Positions 1 to 12,905 of a DNA stretch of 64,000 nucleotides are shown one piece after another; position 1 is the first letter of the stretch; each line of letters opens with the position of its first letter. Both the position numbers and the translations under genes were made by a program. Origin of the DNA: Lepisosteus oculatus (lineage: Eukaryota; Chordata; Actinopteri; Semionotiformes; Lepisosteidae); contig NC_090698.1 of the NCBI RefSeq assembly GCF_040954835.1, positions 68,207,284 to 68,271,283 of the forward strand. Reading direction: 5' to 3'. The notes under the pieces are model-generated. The model was not told where the DNA came from and did no database searches. It was given only the letters and a program-made list of their open reading frames with translations.

Positions 1-708
1 TCCTTATCAGAATGTTCTGTTTCTTCATTCGGACACTGTTCTTGACAGCTATGTATATTATCGGGAAAAAGTAGTGTTTATTTTCCAAAATCAGATGAGA
101 ATGACAATTAGTAAATGGTTTCAATACATAAAAAATCCAAAGGATCACCTTGACATAGCTTATGATTTCATATAAACAGCAGAGATCCAAATGGTCCATG
201 TCAAAGCAATCTAGATCAGAAAATGTAGGATTACAAAATTTGGATAGATTTTGATCTAGATTCCACATTTTGATAAAGCGGTCCCAAGGGATATACTGTA
301 GATATGAGATAATATAAAATGTGGTTTTAAATTGTGGTACTTCAAATTGTGGTTTTACATTGTGGTACACGTTTAAATAAACCCCTCATCTGGTTCTATA
401 GAAGAAAAAGCCAATGACAGTAACCCAAAACATCTGCTCCAGATCACACATATAAATTGTCTGACTTTGCTTTCCCAAATGGACTGCTGCATATTGATTT
501 TGATGTGTGTATTGAATGAGTTTTAGTTCTTTCTGTTCTTTTTATCTCCCCTTATCATTCCTTTTATTTCTCATTGGAAGTGATGTAGAACTGTTTTTTT
601 TTTGCTTTTCTGTTTTGGACAACAATTTCTTGTTGCTATTTCTGCTGGTTCTGTGAGGCTGTACGTGTTGTTCCGAGCTTCCTTAATTGACCTTCTGTTC
701 CCCTGCAG
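1..708 (+). other. FAM219A: FAM219A intron (partial)
   Basis: AT-rich sequence that ends in a clean 3' splice site (cttctgttcccctgcag) just before the coding exon at 709. I see no further FAM219A exon in it, so the preceding exons lie upstream of the window. Confidence 0.7.
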
Positions 709-763
709 TGACGATGACTTTGACATGTCCAGATACTCTTCATCAGGATACTCCTCTGCTGAG
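709..763 (+). CDS. FAM219A: FAM219A, penultimate coding exon
   Basis: The exon encodes DDDFDMSRYSSSGYSSAE, the acidic and serine-rich segment typical of FAM219A (formerly C9orf25). It begins in the middle of a serine codon after a pyrimidine-rich acceptor and ends GAG|gtgaga, in phase with the last exon at 1990. FAM219A is a small protein of about 185 residues without a recognised enzymatic domain; its function is poorly known. FAM219B is its paralog and shares this segment, but the wording here and the neighbouring MYORG favour FAM219A. Only about the last 70 residues are in this window. Confidence 0.9.
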
Positions 764-1989
764 GTGAGAGCCACTATATTACATATCGTTTCATTAAATA
801 TGTTATAAATTAAAAATCTAATGTTCAGTATTTTACATAAGGTAGTATAGGAGCTTACATTCTGCAAAATGCAAAAATAACAGAATATATAGAGCACCCT
901 AATACTATACAACACATTAGTATTCTGCAATTACAGCATTAACCCTTTCATACATTTTCAGTTTCTTGCGAAAAACAAGTGCTGGTCATTATTGTTAGAG
1001 ATACGTGTTGTTAACGTAAGGCATAATGCTACAGTATCTGTGTCCTAGATGTTTGTCAGTGCGCTTCAGCTGTGTACAGTTAATATTCCTAAAGATATTC
1101 CAGAGTTTTTCTAACACAATCAAAACACTGTAGAAAACTTATAACAGGGAGAGATGTTGTAGCACAGCTGTTGGCAAGCTTTGATGTTGCTCAGCATTGA
1201 CAGTGATTTTGGCCAAAGAGGTCACTAACTTCATGCAGTCATCACTGTCAAACATAAAACACAAGTTCTCTGCTTTGGCAGGCAAAATTGGATTGCAACA
1301 GTGGCAGCACAAGTGAAGCAAATCCAGAAAAAAGCACATCATAAGTCCTGCTCAGTTTATGGACAGGAAAGGTGACATGCAGGAGAATTAATAGATGTTC
1401 TCTGCCAAGTCTGCACCGGCATCCATGAAAAGATAAAGTGTGACAAAAATATGTGACAACAGTAATCACATTATTGGTCATATACAATTTCTTGAATACC
1501 CCAGCTTGCTCTCCATGAGACACACAGACAAGTAGAGAAGCTTGGGGTCAGAGCGCAGGTCAGCCATTTATACGGCACCCCTGGAGCAGCTGGGGTTAAG
1601 GGCCTTGCTCAGGGGCCCAACGGAGTAGGATTCCTCTTCCGGCCTCGGGATACGAACCGGCAACCTTCCAGCCACAGATCCTGAGCCACAGAGCCACCAC
1701 GCCGTAAAATTGTTGTGCCATGTATTCTCCAGGTTATGGTTCTGCCTTTCAAGTGGACATGTCTGCCACCCATAAAACCTAAACTAAAGAGTATTTTTAC
1801 ACAGTATGATCCCTGCATGTCTAATTAATGCAACAGTGTATTTCTATGCATCTGTCTCCAAACTGCATCTGAGTAGGATTTTTAATGTGAATGCAGCACC
1901 TAGTTTGGACGTTATTTAAATGCAGAAAATATTTATTTGTTTTGTGTTGTTGATTGCTTATACTCTAACCGGTCTCTCTTCCTCTGCAG
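764..1989 (+). other. FAM219A: FAM219A last intron
   Basis: The intron runs from gtgaga to cttcctctgcag. Apart from the SINE remnant at 1543-1705 I see nothing coding; the short open frames lack any family resemblance. Confidence 0.8.
1543..1705 (-). repeat. tRNA-derived SINE remnant
   Basis: The stretch reads as a fish SINE in reverse: 'ggggtcagagcgcaggtcag', then 'ttaagggccttgctcagggg', then a degenerate reversed B box (gatacgaacc) and the end 'gagccaccacgcc'. The family name is not certain. It sits in the last FAM219A intron. Confidence 0.65.
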
Positions 1990-2148
1990 CAGATCAACCA
2001 AGACTTGAACATCCAGCTGCTGAAAGATGGCTACAGGTTGGACGAGATCCCTGATGACGAGGACCTTGACCTCATCCCTCCGAAATCGGTCAACCCCACT
2101 TGCATGTGCTGCCAGGCCACTTCCTCTGCCGCCTGCCAAATCCAGTAG
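1990..2148 (+). CDS. FAM219A: FAM219A, last coding exon
   Basis: The 52 codons before TAG read QINQDLNIQLLKDGYRLDEI, then an acidic DDEDLDLIPPKSV block and a cysteine-rich end (NPTCMCCQATSSAACQIQ). This is nearly identical to the C terminus of mammalian FAM219A as I remember it, so the call is firm. The CxCC pair could be a lipid-modification or metal site, but that is inference. The acceptor reads ctctgcagcag, so splicing one triplet later would drop the first glutamine. The codon use is more GC-rich than the flanks. The stop is followed by a long AT-rich 3' region with several possible polyadenylation signals. Confidence 0.95.
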   Translation, partial: QINQDLNIQLLKDGYRLDEIPDDEDLDLIPPKSVNPTCMCCQATSSAACQIQ

Positions 2149-2181
2149 TCTGTGGTGCGTGAGGCCTGCAGTGAGTGCGCT

Positions 2182-2197
2182 CCGCCACTAGGCGGCG
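2182..2197 (+). promoter_or_regulatory. CTCF-like motif
   Basis: The bases ccgccactaggcggcg match the CTCF core (CCACTAGGGGGCG) with one mismatch, reading on the + strand. It lies shortly after the FAM219A stop codon. This is a motif match only. Confidence 0.35.
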
Positions 2198-2954
2198 AAA
2201 AAGGGAAGGCAGCTCCCAAACGCCGCTGCACACTCCTAAACAAACGTCAAACCGGAAACAAAAATCTTTAAAAACTAACAGCCATTGCTTCCTCCTATGG
2301 TAGGACATGTACTTCTTCTGTGTTTTAGAGCCAGGAGGAATCAATTTGAGAGCCACCTCCCCGCCAGAGTTGTGATCCGAAAACATTTAACAAAGGATAC
2401 GCCATCCACTTACATAAATAGATAAGTAAACCTCAGTAAAACTAAATTTTGGGGAGTCACGCTGATGAACCCAGCTGCTCATTGCCAGATTTACTCATTT
2501 TGTTTCCTGTTACTGAAGAATACAATCCAATGATCATGTGTTTAAATGTTATGATTTAAAAAAAATCTAAGTGCGGGGAGTGAGACGGATTTGAGTGTCT
2601 GAGGCTTCCTCTCCTTCCTGGCATAAATTTCTAGATGACATTGTATATTCATCTCTTCTTTCAGCACTGAAAGTAGTACTGTAGCAACACTAGGGAATTG
2701 CACTTGTCAGCAGTTTGATAGACATTTTTAATTTATTTTTCTAATTTAATTGCTTTTTGTTTTCTGTCTTTTTTGGCTGGGTAGAGGAAAGAAATTTGCA
2801 GTGCTCCGCAGTCTCGTTTTTTCCCCACTGACGAGAGCACAGTCTATTCCGCGCCTTATTTCTCTGAGCCCCTCTTCTTTAAAAAAACCCTCTGGTTCCT
2901 CTTTGCAACCGAGCAGCGTGATGTCTTTGATTTAACATATAGAAAGAACAGGCT

Positions 2955-2960
2955 AATAAA
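2955..2960 (+). terminator. FAM219A: Candidate poly(A) signal of FAM219A
   Basis: AATAAA about 0.8 kb after the stop, followed about 30 bases on by a T/G-rich stretch (gatgttggtttttc). It is the first well-formed signal after the gene. Confidence 0.4.
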
Positions 2961-4808
2961 AATTTAATACAGCCCTCCTCTGGGATGTTGGTTTTTCAAA
3001 ATACAGTGGTCATAACTAAGGTGTGGGTACACCACATGTGCTGAGAGACATTGGATACTGTAGAGAGCATAGCAAGAAAAGGATAAAATTTACTGTGATA
3101 TTTCAAAATAATTCCAGAAAATAAGAGAAATACTGTAAGAATTATTCTGTTAAGTTCAAATTACATATGTACTGTTTTGCATATAGTGTCTCTGAGAAGC
3201 ATTGATACATTTGAAGTAACAATACTTGATGGAAACACATTACAAAAAAGTATTTTACTTAAAGTTTCTAATTGTTTCTTAAGATCCATTAGTTTCTCGC
3301 TAATTAGCAGACACAAGTCCTGTTTCTCGCAGCCTTTTTGCTTGTTCTTTGGCCCAGCTAGGAGCAGTGTTAGCTCTCATTGCACTGTGATTGTAATCAA
3401 CAGAAGCAGATTGTAACATTTGAAAATATAAAACAAACTAAGAAATAAATTGTTTTTTCATGTCACAAATCTGAGATATAGACTGATGGAGAGAGCTTCA
3501 GAAATATACTCGTGAGGCACAGAACTGGAGTATGCAGCTTTTATCTGAGGCATTCCTTATTCCCCTTCTGACTTTCTCTCTAAATTTTCTAAATCTGGCA
3601 GAATTTCAGAATAAAAGAGTGGAGCTGTCCATGGCAGATGTCTCACAGAAACTCTGTATCACTCACTCTCATTGGAAACCTGATAATACCTTTCACAGAA
3701 AGATCAGACAGTTGTTTTCTAATTACGGTTAAATTTTCATTGTTTTTTATTTTCAGGACCCAGATAAATTCCAGGCCCTGTAATATAACATCTCACCTTT
3801 TTTGACGCTAAAACCCCCCAGGCTCCTAGTCCACAAACACAGTAAATAATTGTGCTTACCTTTTGGAATTTTAAATCATGTGTGATCAGCTTTTCTATAT
3901 TTTGTGAATCCTGTATGCCATCCCACACAAGAGTTTGCACGAAGGTGTTGCTTGTTAATTGTCACTTTTTAAACTTTTGATTGCTACAATATATCCTGCC
4001 AGATACGTCCCTAAAACTGACATTCAGTCCGTTACAAGATTAAATGCTTCTACTGTGTCAAAGAGCTAGCATGTTTTCTGGTGTTAATAGCCTTGAAGTT
4101 CTGTGGTGTTAACATCAGTGAAGATAATATTAGCACATATATTGGTATCTACTGTCCCCTTATTGTCTAACTCTAAATCTGTGTGGCAGCTGTAGTTGTC
4201 AGACGTTGATTGATCTGATTAAACAGTTTACATGTATAATTTCTAACTTGAGAGTTGACGTACGTGAAAAAATACATTTTGATGTGATCACTTGAACCCT
4301 AGAGGTAGCTAATAACTTGTGTGTGAATCACTCCGATGGAGACTGGGTGCCACTGTCTGCTTCCAGTAGACTAGTTAGTACAAGGCAAGAGCCATTGGTC
4401 CATCGCTTACTAGGATGTCAGAACACATGAGCTGCCTTTTGGAAAGAGAGTAAAACAGGCTCCTCATCCCTGTTGCAGAGGCTGCTAATACTGGAGGTAT
4501 TGAATTAGTGCTGCCCAAGGACAGTGGGGTTTCAGCATAGGTGAGAATTACTCCCTTGTTGTTCAGTCTCCATTGTAAAGAGACATTATAACGTATGAAA
4601 TGTCACTGTCCATTGCACGGAAATGACATTCATAAGATTTAAGTTTTCCTTGTATTTCCTGTCTTGACAGCACTTTATGTTATTGTGTAGTTTTGGGTAC
4701 ACTTTAGCTTTCTGTACAAAACAACTGTTATGGCAAAACAATGAAGAATAGAAGACTTATAGTAATCTCTCTCTTTCTTCCTATTGACCTGTGGTTTGAG
4801 TATTCTGA

Positions 4809-4814
4809 AATAAA
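4809..4814 (+). terminator. FAM219A: Alternative distal poly(A) signal
   Basis: AATAAA followed by T-rich sequence (tctgtgctttacctgtttct). It would give a 3' UTR of about 2.7 kb, if used. Confidence 0.25.
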
Positions 4815-5603
4815 TGCTTTGATTTACATATTGAAATCTTAAATGATAATCTGTGCTTTACCTGTTTCTAAAAGAATAATCCCATAACTAGGTGTGCGAA
4901 TCTGGGTTTTTTAAATCACCCAATTTTAAAATATAAAGTACATGAGAATGAAAACATTGCTAAAGAAGGAGCAAATATATAGAACACTAACATTTCTCCA
5001 GCTTCTTTTTTAAAGCCTTTTTTTTGCTAAAACACAGATGCAGCAGTGTCTTTTTGCAGTCTTTAACACCGTGACATTCCTGACTGGGGTCACCTGGAGG
5101 AACTGCCATTGACTACCCTCATTAATACAGCCCTCATATGTAATCTCTCACACCTGGGGCCCTGGTGCTGACACGGGTTCAGTCACTAGCCCCATCCACC
5201 TATCTATAATTCAAATGGCAGGCTCGGTGCAGATCAACAAAGTTTCATGAGGTTGCGAGATGCGAAATGAGCTGCAATAATATCTGAGTTAAATCCATAG
5301 TTAGATTAGGGTTCATCATTCCCATGTTTTCTAAAGGTTTGTGCTGATGACAACCTTGCTGTCTAGGCCCTTATTTCAATTAAAGATGAGATCCATCTTC
5401 TACATTGCAAACCTGGCTTATAACAATCTGGAAGAAGGGTTGCACTTAGGTTTAAGCATGAAGCCTTTTGGCAAATAAACAAATAATAAGCACCTATTGA
5501 ACGCTAGATCTGTAGTTTGCTGTTGACGAATAGGTGACGTTTTTAGAGATAATTCCTAGTTATGCTCAACAGATGGAATTTCGGAGTGCTTAATATGCTC
5601 ATT

Positions 5604-5825
5604 GGAGGCAATATAGTACAGTAGGTAAGTCTTACCTCCTAAGTGTGTTGTGGATCAGGTCTCCACTGCAGTCTTGCTATTGTACTTTGAGTGAGGTACT
5701 GTGCCCCAATCACTCCAGTTTACCCAGCTGTAAATAGTTGGGGAACTTGTGCTCTCTCATCTGCTTGACACCCCAAAATCACAACCAGAATAAGCTCTGG
5801 CCCAAAGAGATGTTGTTTGAATATG
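5604..5825 (+). repeat. Old SINE remnant
   Basis: Wording such as 'gtgaggtactgtgccccaat', 'cactccagtttacccagctg' and 'taaatagttgggg' matches the body of fish tRNA-derived SINEs. The head (cagtaggtaagtcttacctc) is degenerate. Limits are approximate. Confidence 0.5.
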
Positions 5826-7029
5826 GAAACTACCGGCAGAACTGTTTTTCTGTTAGTTCTGTAAGATACCATTTAGATGAGTGCCCACTGTACTGACTTA
5901 AGTTTCTTTCTTCTTCCCATTCCTTCACCCACAAGGGGTTGGAACTCCATGGCACTTCCAGGTCTTTTTACATATCATCTCCTTCTCACATTCACTTCCA
6001 GCCTGAAATAATGCTAGATTAGATCTTTGTGCTGCCTTGCTAACCCAGATGCTCTGAAAGGGATTTTCTTGCTTTGAAAGCTACTAACAGAGTGTCTATC
6101 AGATCATCATCCAACATGTTGAAAAGCATGTTTTGCATTATAGGACAGTCCTAAAATCATGAGTGTTTTGTTTGGCATCTTGTTTTTGATCTAAATGGTT
6201 TTCAAGAATTCTGCAGTCTCCACAGGTCCATTTCCAATTTCAAATCCTACCGCAGCTCACAGGTTTATTATATATCTTGCCATTTGTACAACATTCTGTA
6301 TTATTACCCACCAGCTATTACAGTGTTTCCTATAAAGACTGTGGTAATGTTTGTGAAGTTAAAAAGAATAAGAGAAAGCCTGCTAACCTGGCTTTTTAAA
6401 TATTTTTACTCAATTATCATACTGACGTAGACTAGTGGGAAATACATTAAGATGAAGGAAATAAATGTTCAGCTTTGTTATTAGACTAAAGGCTTTTTCT
6501 GCTGTGTTTAAAACACACCACAACACTGGTCTGTCTGTGCCTGTCCTATTAATCAAACAGTGAGATGTATCACAAGGCTTTTCTGTGACTCATCTGGAAT
6601 CTGCAGCAGCTGATGCGCAGAAAGCAGACATTTACGATCATTTGTGCTTGCCTTTAAACCAAAATGGCCCGTCCTTACATTGAGCTCTGAATAAAAATCT
6701 GGAAGAAAACGGTAGCAGGAAAGTAGGTTTGAGCACTTCTCTTCTTTTTTTTTTCTTACCCTCTCTAAACCAAAGCCTTTGTTAAATGGTGTAATACCTG
6801 TGTCATGACAGAGCACAGGGTTTTCCTGCTGAGGAACAGATCAGTGTATAGTTGAACATGTCACCATGCACCAATAAGAGAGTCTTTAACCTCTCCTTCT
6901 CCTCTCGTTGCCTGCCTCATGTTCTTTTGTATATGCAGTAAAAAGAACCCAGAGGGTTATGATATTTGTGCAGACCAAACAGCTACATAATAATGTATCC
7001 TTGCCATGCATTATCAGAAAGCCACATTG

Positions 7030-7120
7030 TTCCTGTTAAGGCTCATGGCAGCCTGCAGCCTGTCCTGGAGACACAGGGCACAAGGCAGGGCTACACCTGC
7101 ACAGGATGCCAGTCTTCTAC
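7030..7120 (-). repeat. SINE fragment
   Basis: 'gcctgtcctggagacacagg', then 'gcacaaggcagggctacacc' and 'acaggatgccagtc' correspond to the middle of the same SINE family that is fuller at 27757 and 16467, in reverse orientation. Confidence 0.5.
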
Positions 7121-10100
7121 AGCCAGCCAGCGTGTTTTTCGATGTGGAAGGAAACCAGAGCTCAAATATACTCTTCCCAAAATATGACTTGTGCTCAGTA
7201 AAGACATTGAACTTGGCAGTCGCAATATGAATCAATCTAGCATAAATTAATCAATTAATCATAATTCGTTTTGGTTATTGGACGACAAGAATATTTACGT
7301 GGCTGGGGCCGAGTGGCGGCTGAGTGGAATATTGTAACTAGTGACCAGTTCTGTTCAGAATTATGAGCTGAGCAGCCCTGGGGCTGAAGGGGAAAAGATG
7401 CAGGTTGTTTCAGGACAAACAGTTAATCTTCCTCTCTGTACCGAAAGAGTACAAAACTTCAAGTGTCATGTCTGTAAATTACAGTGCGGATTTTGTTTTC
7501 TTTGTTTTTCAATGGAGTGCAAGCAAAAAAATATATTCTACAAATTAAGTGAAAAGCTGTTTTTTGTCCGCTTCACAAATAAACTGCTAGGAGAACATTT
7601 GAAGGCCTCTCGAGACTACAACCGGATGTGCTCATGGGAGGAGAGCATAGCTGATAGAAAGTGACTCACTTTAAGAGCCTGCCTGCTGGTCAGTGATAGC
7701 TGATTATATATTATTGGAATCCGCTACAGGGACTGTCAGCAATAAAATCTTAATCTTGCTCTTGACGGGATCAGGGCTTAGAGCACATTAAGTGTTACGC
7801 AACAGTAGTTCAGGGACAAAGAGCTTTTGAGATCATACTGTAAGAATGCTTCTTCTAAAAGGTCAGATTGCAGGTGGCCCTGCAGTCATGAAGCACACAC
7901 GAAGGAAACATAGGACACTGGAACTTCCAAAATCACATATCTGTAAAGTTTAGGTGAAAGTTTTACCAAACAAACACCATCTTTGAAGCTGCATGCCTTC
8001 TGTTTACATAGCCACCCCTTTAATTGAACTTGAGGTACAAGAAAATGCTTTATATTACAAATCTGTTTAAATCAGAAGCAAATCTTACCTGTGTGCTGAG
8101 ATGCATTGTTTGTCACTACACGTGATTATGAGGATTTTATTTTAGGTCTAAAATAAGTGTTTTGTGTTTGAAAAGATGCTCATTGCATCTCCCTGTGTTT
8201 GTTGTACTTCATTGTGGATCTGACAGATCTTCAACCCCAAACTAAGGAACATCAGTGCAGAGTCCTTTCATATGCTGTGAAATACAGTATGTCCAGTATA
8301 CAGCAAAGTCTTTGGCTTTTAACCACTGCAGAAATCATCATGGCTTAAGATGGTAAATTTAGAAAACAAACATCTCATAATATTGATTTTTCTGATACAT
8401 CGCTTAATTTTGTGAGTTTTCCCCTCACTTTCAACACTTGACAAACAAATATAAGAAGCTGGTCTCTAATGCAGAATGTACAGTATGATGCACTCTTCTG
8501 GAATTGTGTGGCTGTTTCAAGCTTTTGTCTCGAATAAACACTTACTGTAGGTCTTGTCTCTGTGTGCCTGGCTTCAGTCTCTTTGTGTTTTTACAATAAA
8601 CCATAAAGCACTAGGATGTTTACAATGTAAAAAACAACGTCTGAAGGTGCAGGTAGTGAGTGTTAGAGAAACACAAAGGAGCAGCTGTGATTCATTTGAT
8701 CTGGTTGTGTGTTTCTTTAATTATTGCTGTCATTTTTAATCCAGTCTTTGATTGCAGAGGGTGATGCTATAACAGATGAGTCCAATATGCATAGGACATA
8801 CCTGTGTGTACTGTACATGCGTTAATGCTAGGGCTCATTTGTAGTCAGCAGGGCTTCGCCTTGTTTGAGCAAGGCACTGAAAAATGTCGAATACCTTTCC
8901 ATTTCTTAGACAAAACTGTCCCACTGATGGTGTAATGCTCCAATGTGCCCCCTTGGTGCAGTCCTATTCCCATCATTAGCTCATCACCTTATGCAGTATG
9001 ATCAATTGATGTGGCAATTGAGAGGTTACAGTTCCACAGCCAGGAAAATGTGTAACTATTCACAGTACTGTGCATGGAGCTTAAACACATGCTTTTCAAG
9101 GCCTTTTTTCCAGATATATTAGTCTAATTATGACCATTCTTTGAAACATATGTTATGTCCAGTCAACAAACCAGAATGTAATGCATTTTCATTTTGCAGA
9201 AATATTTTTTCCATTCCTTTTTTAGAGCATTGTCGATTTTGTTTTTTCATTTGGTCATGCTGTATTATCCTTTAATGGTTTAGATGGTTTAGATTTTGGA
9301 AATGTTTTTTTTTTTGTCAGTGACAGTGTTATAAATCTAGTAAACTAATCATGACACCTGGATTTTCCAAGCTTCACTGAATTCCAACCCCAGCTTTTTA
9401 AACTGCCACACAATTGCATATCTGGGAATAAAAATAGAAATGCTTATATATTTATGTTGCTGGATTTGTTAAATAAAACTTGAATAAATGTATAAGAGCA
9501 CAGACTTCTCAAAGATTAACTCCTTCTTTTCCCCAGTTTTCATATTGTTTGAAAAGAATACCCAACTCAGAAGGACAAAAAAGGAGAAAAGTCCATTTTT
9601 TTTCTTATTTTGAAGTGTAATCTCGATATATCACCTGCTAATGGCTCTGAATAAGTTTGCAATTAGAGTATGCCTTAAGTGATAAGTTTTATAGAACTTA
9701 TATTTATTGCCAGTGTTATGTTTAATTTATTGAAAGGGATATGAAAAGAATGCATTTTTTAACATAGGAAAACACAGATTTTTTTTATTATTATGTGAAC
9801 ATTTCCATGCCAGTATTTAACATTGTTATTGTTCTGTGTAGTGTAACATATCAATAAATACAAGACAAGTGGAAATATCAGCTTGTGTTTCTCTCTTTTT
9901 TTTGCATTAATTTGCAGTTATGTTCTAAAGATGGTATAAAAGTGTATAGAATTATTAAAGTTAATACCACTTTTTTGGTTAAGAACAGGTCAATGGATAA
10001 GAAAGAGTACAGATAAGAGGTGAGTGTGCCATTTGGGTTAATGTAACTAGTGGAGTACCACACATTTCTGTATTGAGACAACTGCCACAGTATTGATGAT

Positions 10101-10293
10101 TTAGGTTCTAGAATAGTAAGTAAACTACTTAAGTTTGCATATGATATCAAAATGTAAATAACTTTTTTGAAGCAAAAAGTTACAAAAACTTCAGGACTTG
10201 GAAAACATCCAATGTAAACAAGCTTAAAGTGTAAGACACAGGTATTAAAAACATACATTGTAATAAATCTTACATAGGAAACAATTTAAAGTA

Positions 10294-10508
10294 ACAAGTA
10301 AAAGGTTTATTCCATGCTGAAAAAAGAAAAAAGGAAATGCAGTGTTTCAGCTGTGGAGCCTTCTTCAGGTGTCAAGAAGAAGGTGTCTCACACCTGAAGA
10401 GGGCTCCACAGCCAAAATATTTTCTTTTCTTCTCTTTTCAGCAGGGAATAAACCTTTACTTGTTCCTTTGCAGCCTCCGCATGCTGACACAGCTCCCTAC
10501 TTGAACAG
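10294..10508 (+). repeat. Palindromic (foldback) element, copy 1, with 9-bp target duplication
   Basis: The left arm (aaaggtttattccatgctga, then 'gtggagccttcttcaggtgt') is repeated in reverse on the right (gaagagggctccacagcc, then 'cagcagggaataaacctttact'). A tail 'gcctccgcatgctgacacag' follows. TTTAAAGTA stands directly on both sides (10285-10293 and 10509-10517), so the insertion boundaries are sharp. Confidence 0.75.
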
Positions 10509-12582
10509 TTTAAAGTAGCTACTTAAGAAAGTGGACATGTTCACACAATTTTCATCATTTAGACATTGGGAAGTAAAACAAAAATTAATCCATGTTAGTC
10601 AAAAGGGGTAAAATCCAAATCAATGACATTCACATAATTTTTCATACACCTTTACATCACTATTTGGATAGATTTTGTTCTTCCTTTACAACTTACATTG
10701 TCAGCAGTACCAGTCTTATGCCTCCCCTCAGTCTTGCATGCAGCTGTAGGTGAAACTTGAAATTGGGCTATAATCTGTTGATAGGAGTAGCCTTCATTAG
10801 CCAAAACTGACTTCTGTACTGGTCATGTGAGATTGACACTGTAGTATTTCATTTTTACAAAAATCGGTTTCTAATACCTCATTTGTATTATGTACAACTT
10901 TATCTTTTGAGTCCATGATTATTTCCAATACGGTAAGTGTTAAGCATCTTGACATTTATGCTCCTGCATGCTTTATTGCTTATATTAGATTGTTTATGGA
11001 CATAGTCTTGTCATTTGATCTTATATAAAAGGTGGTAATTATATAATGCATAAAGCTTATTAAAGTATTAATGAATAATATTCATGCATGTGAATCTTTG
11101 TGACTTTTTAAAGGGCGGCTAGTCTTTGCTATAGTCATATTTGACAACAAGGTTGACTGCCTCATTCTAGACGACGTTCCTTAATGGCTTACAATCTGTA
11201 AGTTCATTAGGAGTGACCTTTATACAACCATTCACCATCCATCATACTGAATGGAGTTGGTGATACCTAGTGAGGAGAGGACAAGCAGGGCTTTTTGCTG
11301 CATGCCAGAGGTCTGAAGAGTTCTTCAAGAAATGGCTGGATGAGATCCTTGAATGAATTAGCTACTCACAATTGAGCAATCTGAATGGCGTCTTCTCATT
11401 TGCAGTCTTTTTAGGTTCTTACTGGAGAGCTGCAGGTTGCATCAGAATCAGACAGCAAACCACAAAGACCACAAAGAGGGCAATTGTGTGCTTAGTGCCA
11501 AAATGTTGAGTTGAGATTTTAAAGATGTGCTGTACAGCATATGTACCATATTGATACCTCTTATCGTCAAAACCTTAAATGGCAAAATCTACTGTATGAC
11601 TGCAGTTACAAGGGAAACACAAATATAATTGCATATCAGCTGGTAAAGTGACCGGAGTGTTCTGTACAGTATCTTATGGTCTAACACACTCTCTGGAAAT
11701 AATTTCAGTGATTTTAGATCTGATTTTAAATCTTCAGAACTAGGATGCTTGCAAACCCAAACAGTATATTCTAACTTTACTTCAATGCTTTCCTTCATCT
11801 TTGGAACTTACAAACAGTTGGGAACAGCACATTTTATTTATGTCTGGGCTTTATCACATTTCACTGCAGATCCTTTGAAGCATTCACTATAAGATTTATG
11901 TTTCTTATATGTAAAATGTTAACACTCTATTGAGAAGGATGCTGCTGATTATGTAGCATACCACATAGAGAATTTACATCACTTTTGGACTGACAGTTTA
12001 ATTTTTTATCACATTTTCAGATGCACGCTTCAGATGCTAAGAGGTTCAGAGAACAGCACTGGGTGAAATGGGAAAGCTACTAAACTGGTACACTAATTTT
12101 AGCTTACAGGAGGCCAAAAGGTTGCTGGTACTAGAAGCACTTCAGATTAACAAAGCTTCAGGGCATATTATTATACTAATTATACTGTTACAAGTAGTAG
12201 CAGTAGTGTAGTACGGTAGTAGTACGGAAGTGTAACAAATTAAAAAATAAGATTATTTAATCAGTATAAAAATTGGGTTCTGACAAACAATTGCCAGGCA
12301 AGCAAAAAAGTAAAGACTAAAAATATCTATTCAGTCAAGTGAAACTGTGGTACGTGGTCTTTTATTCTACAGCACAACTTGATTATAAAGTAATAAAAAG
12401 GCCCAAATGTTTATATACAATATTAACACTAAATCACACTGTTCTACAACACATCATTTATAGAATAGCTACATTAAGAATCAATATTTACTGTACAATT
12501 CTTAAAGTATATCCTTATAATCTGAATACAAAAACCATAGAAAGAGAACCTGCATTCTAATCAACAAAATGGATGCTCAGCA

Positions 12583-12905
12583 CAACTAAATTTCCCTCTC
12601 TAAACAGATGCTCACAAATGAACAAGAACCAATTTCCCTATTCTATACAGAAGCATCACTAAAATACTAGAGTTGTTTTTAGCCTATGGATTCTGATACA
12701 AAGGAAATCAGAATTTCCAAATAAAATGGCCGCAAAACCTCTCAAATATTAAAGCTGAGAGTTCAATAATCTTTCAGGGCTCATATTACCTGAACATAAC
12801 CTGGTTTCAAATCGAATTTAAGGATGATGATGATATTATTCAGTCTTCCTTCTTTTCTTCACTCTGTATATCTGCTCCTGTATGTATTCTGTCCTGAAAC
12901 ATATT
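12583..12905 (+). repeat. Two-copy dispersed repeat, copy A
   Basis: This shares blocks in the same order with 25478-25810: 'ctctaaacagatgctcacaa', 'gcatcactaaaata', 'ggaaatcagaatttcc', 'atattacctg', a gatgatgatg run, and 'ctctgtat'. The copies are diverged. It could be the end of an unrecognised retroelement. Confidence 0.55.

Larger units (their letters stand above)
2149..4830 (+). other. FAM219A: FAM219A 3' UTR and flank
   Basis: No open frame here resembles a protein family. The most likely content is the 3' UTR. Two AATAAA signals stand at 2955 and 4809; which one is used cannot be told from sequence. Confidence 0.5.
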
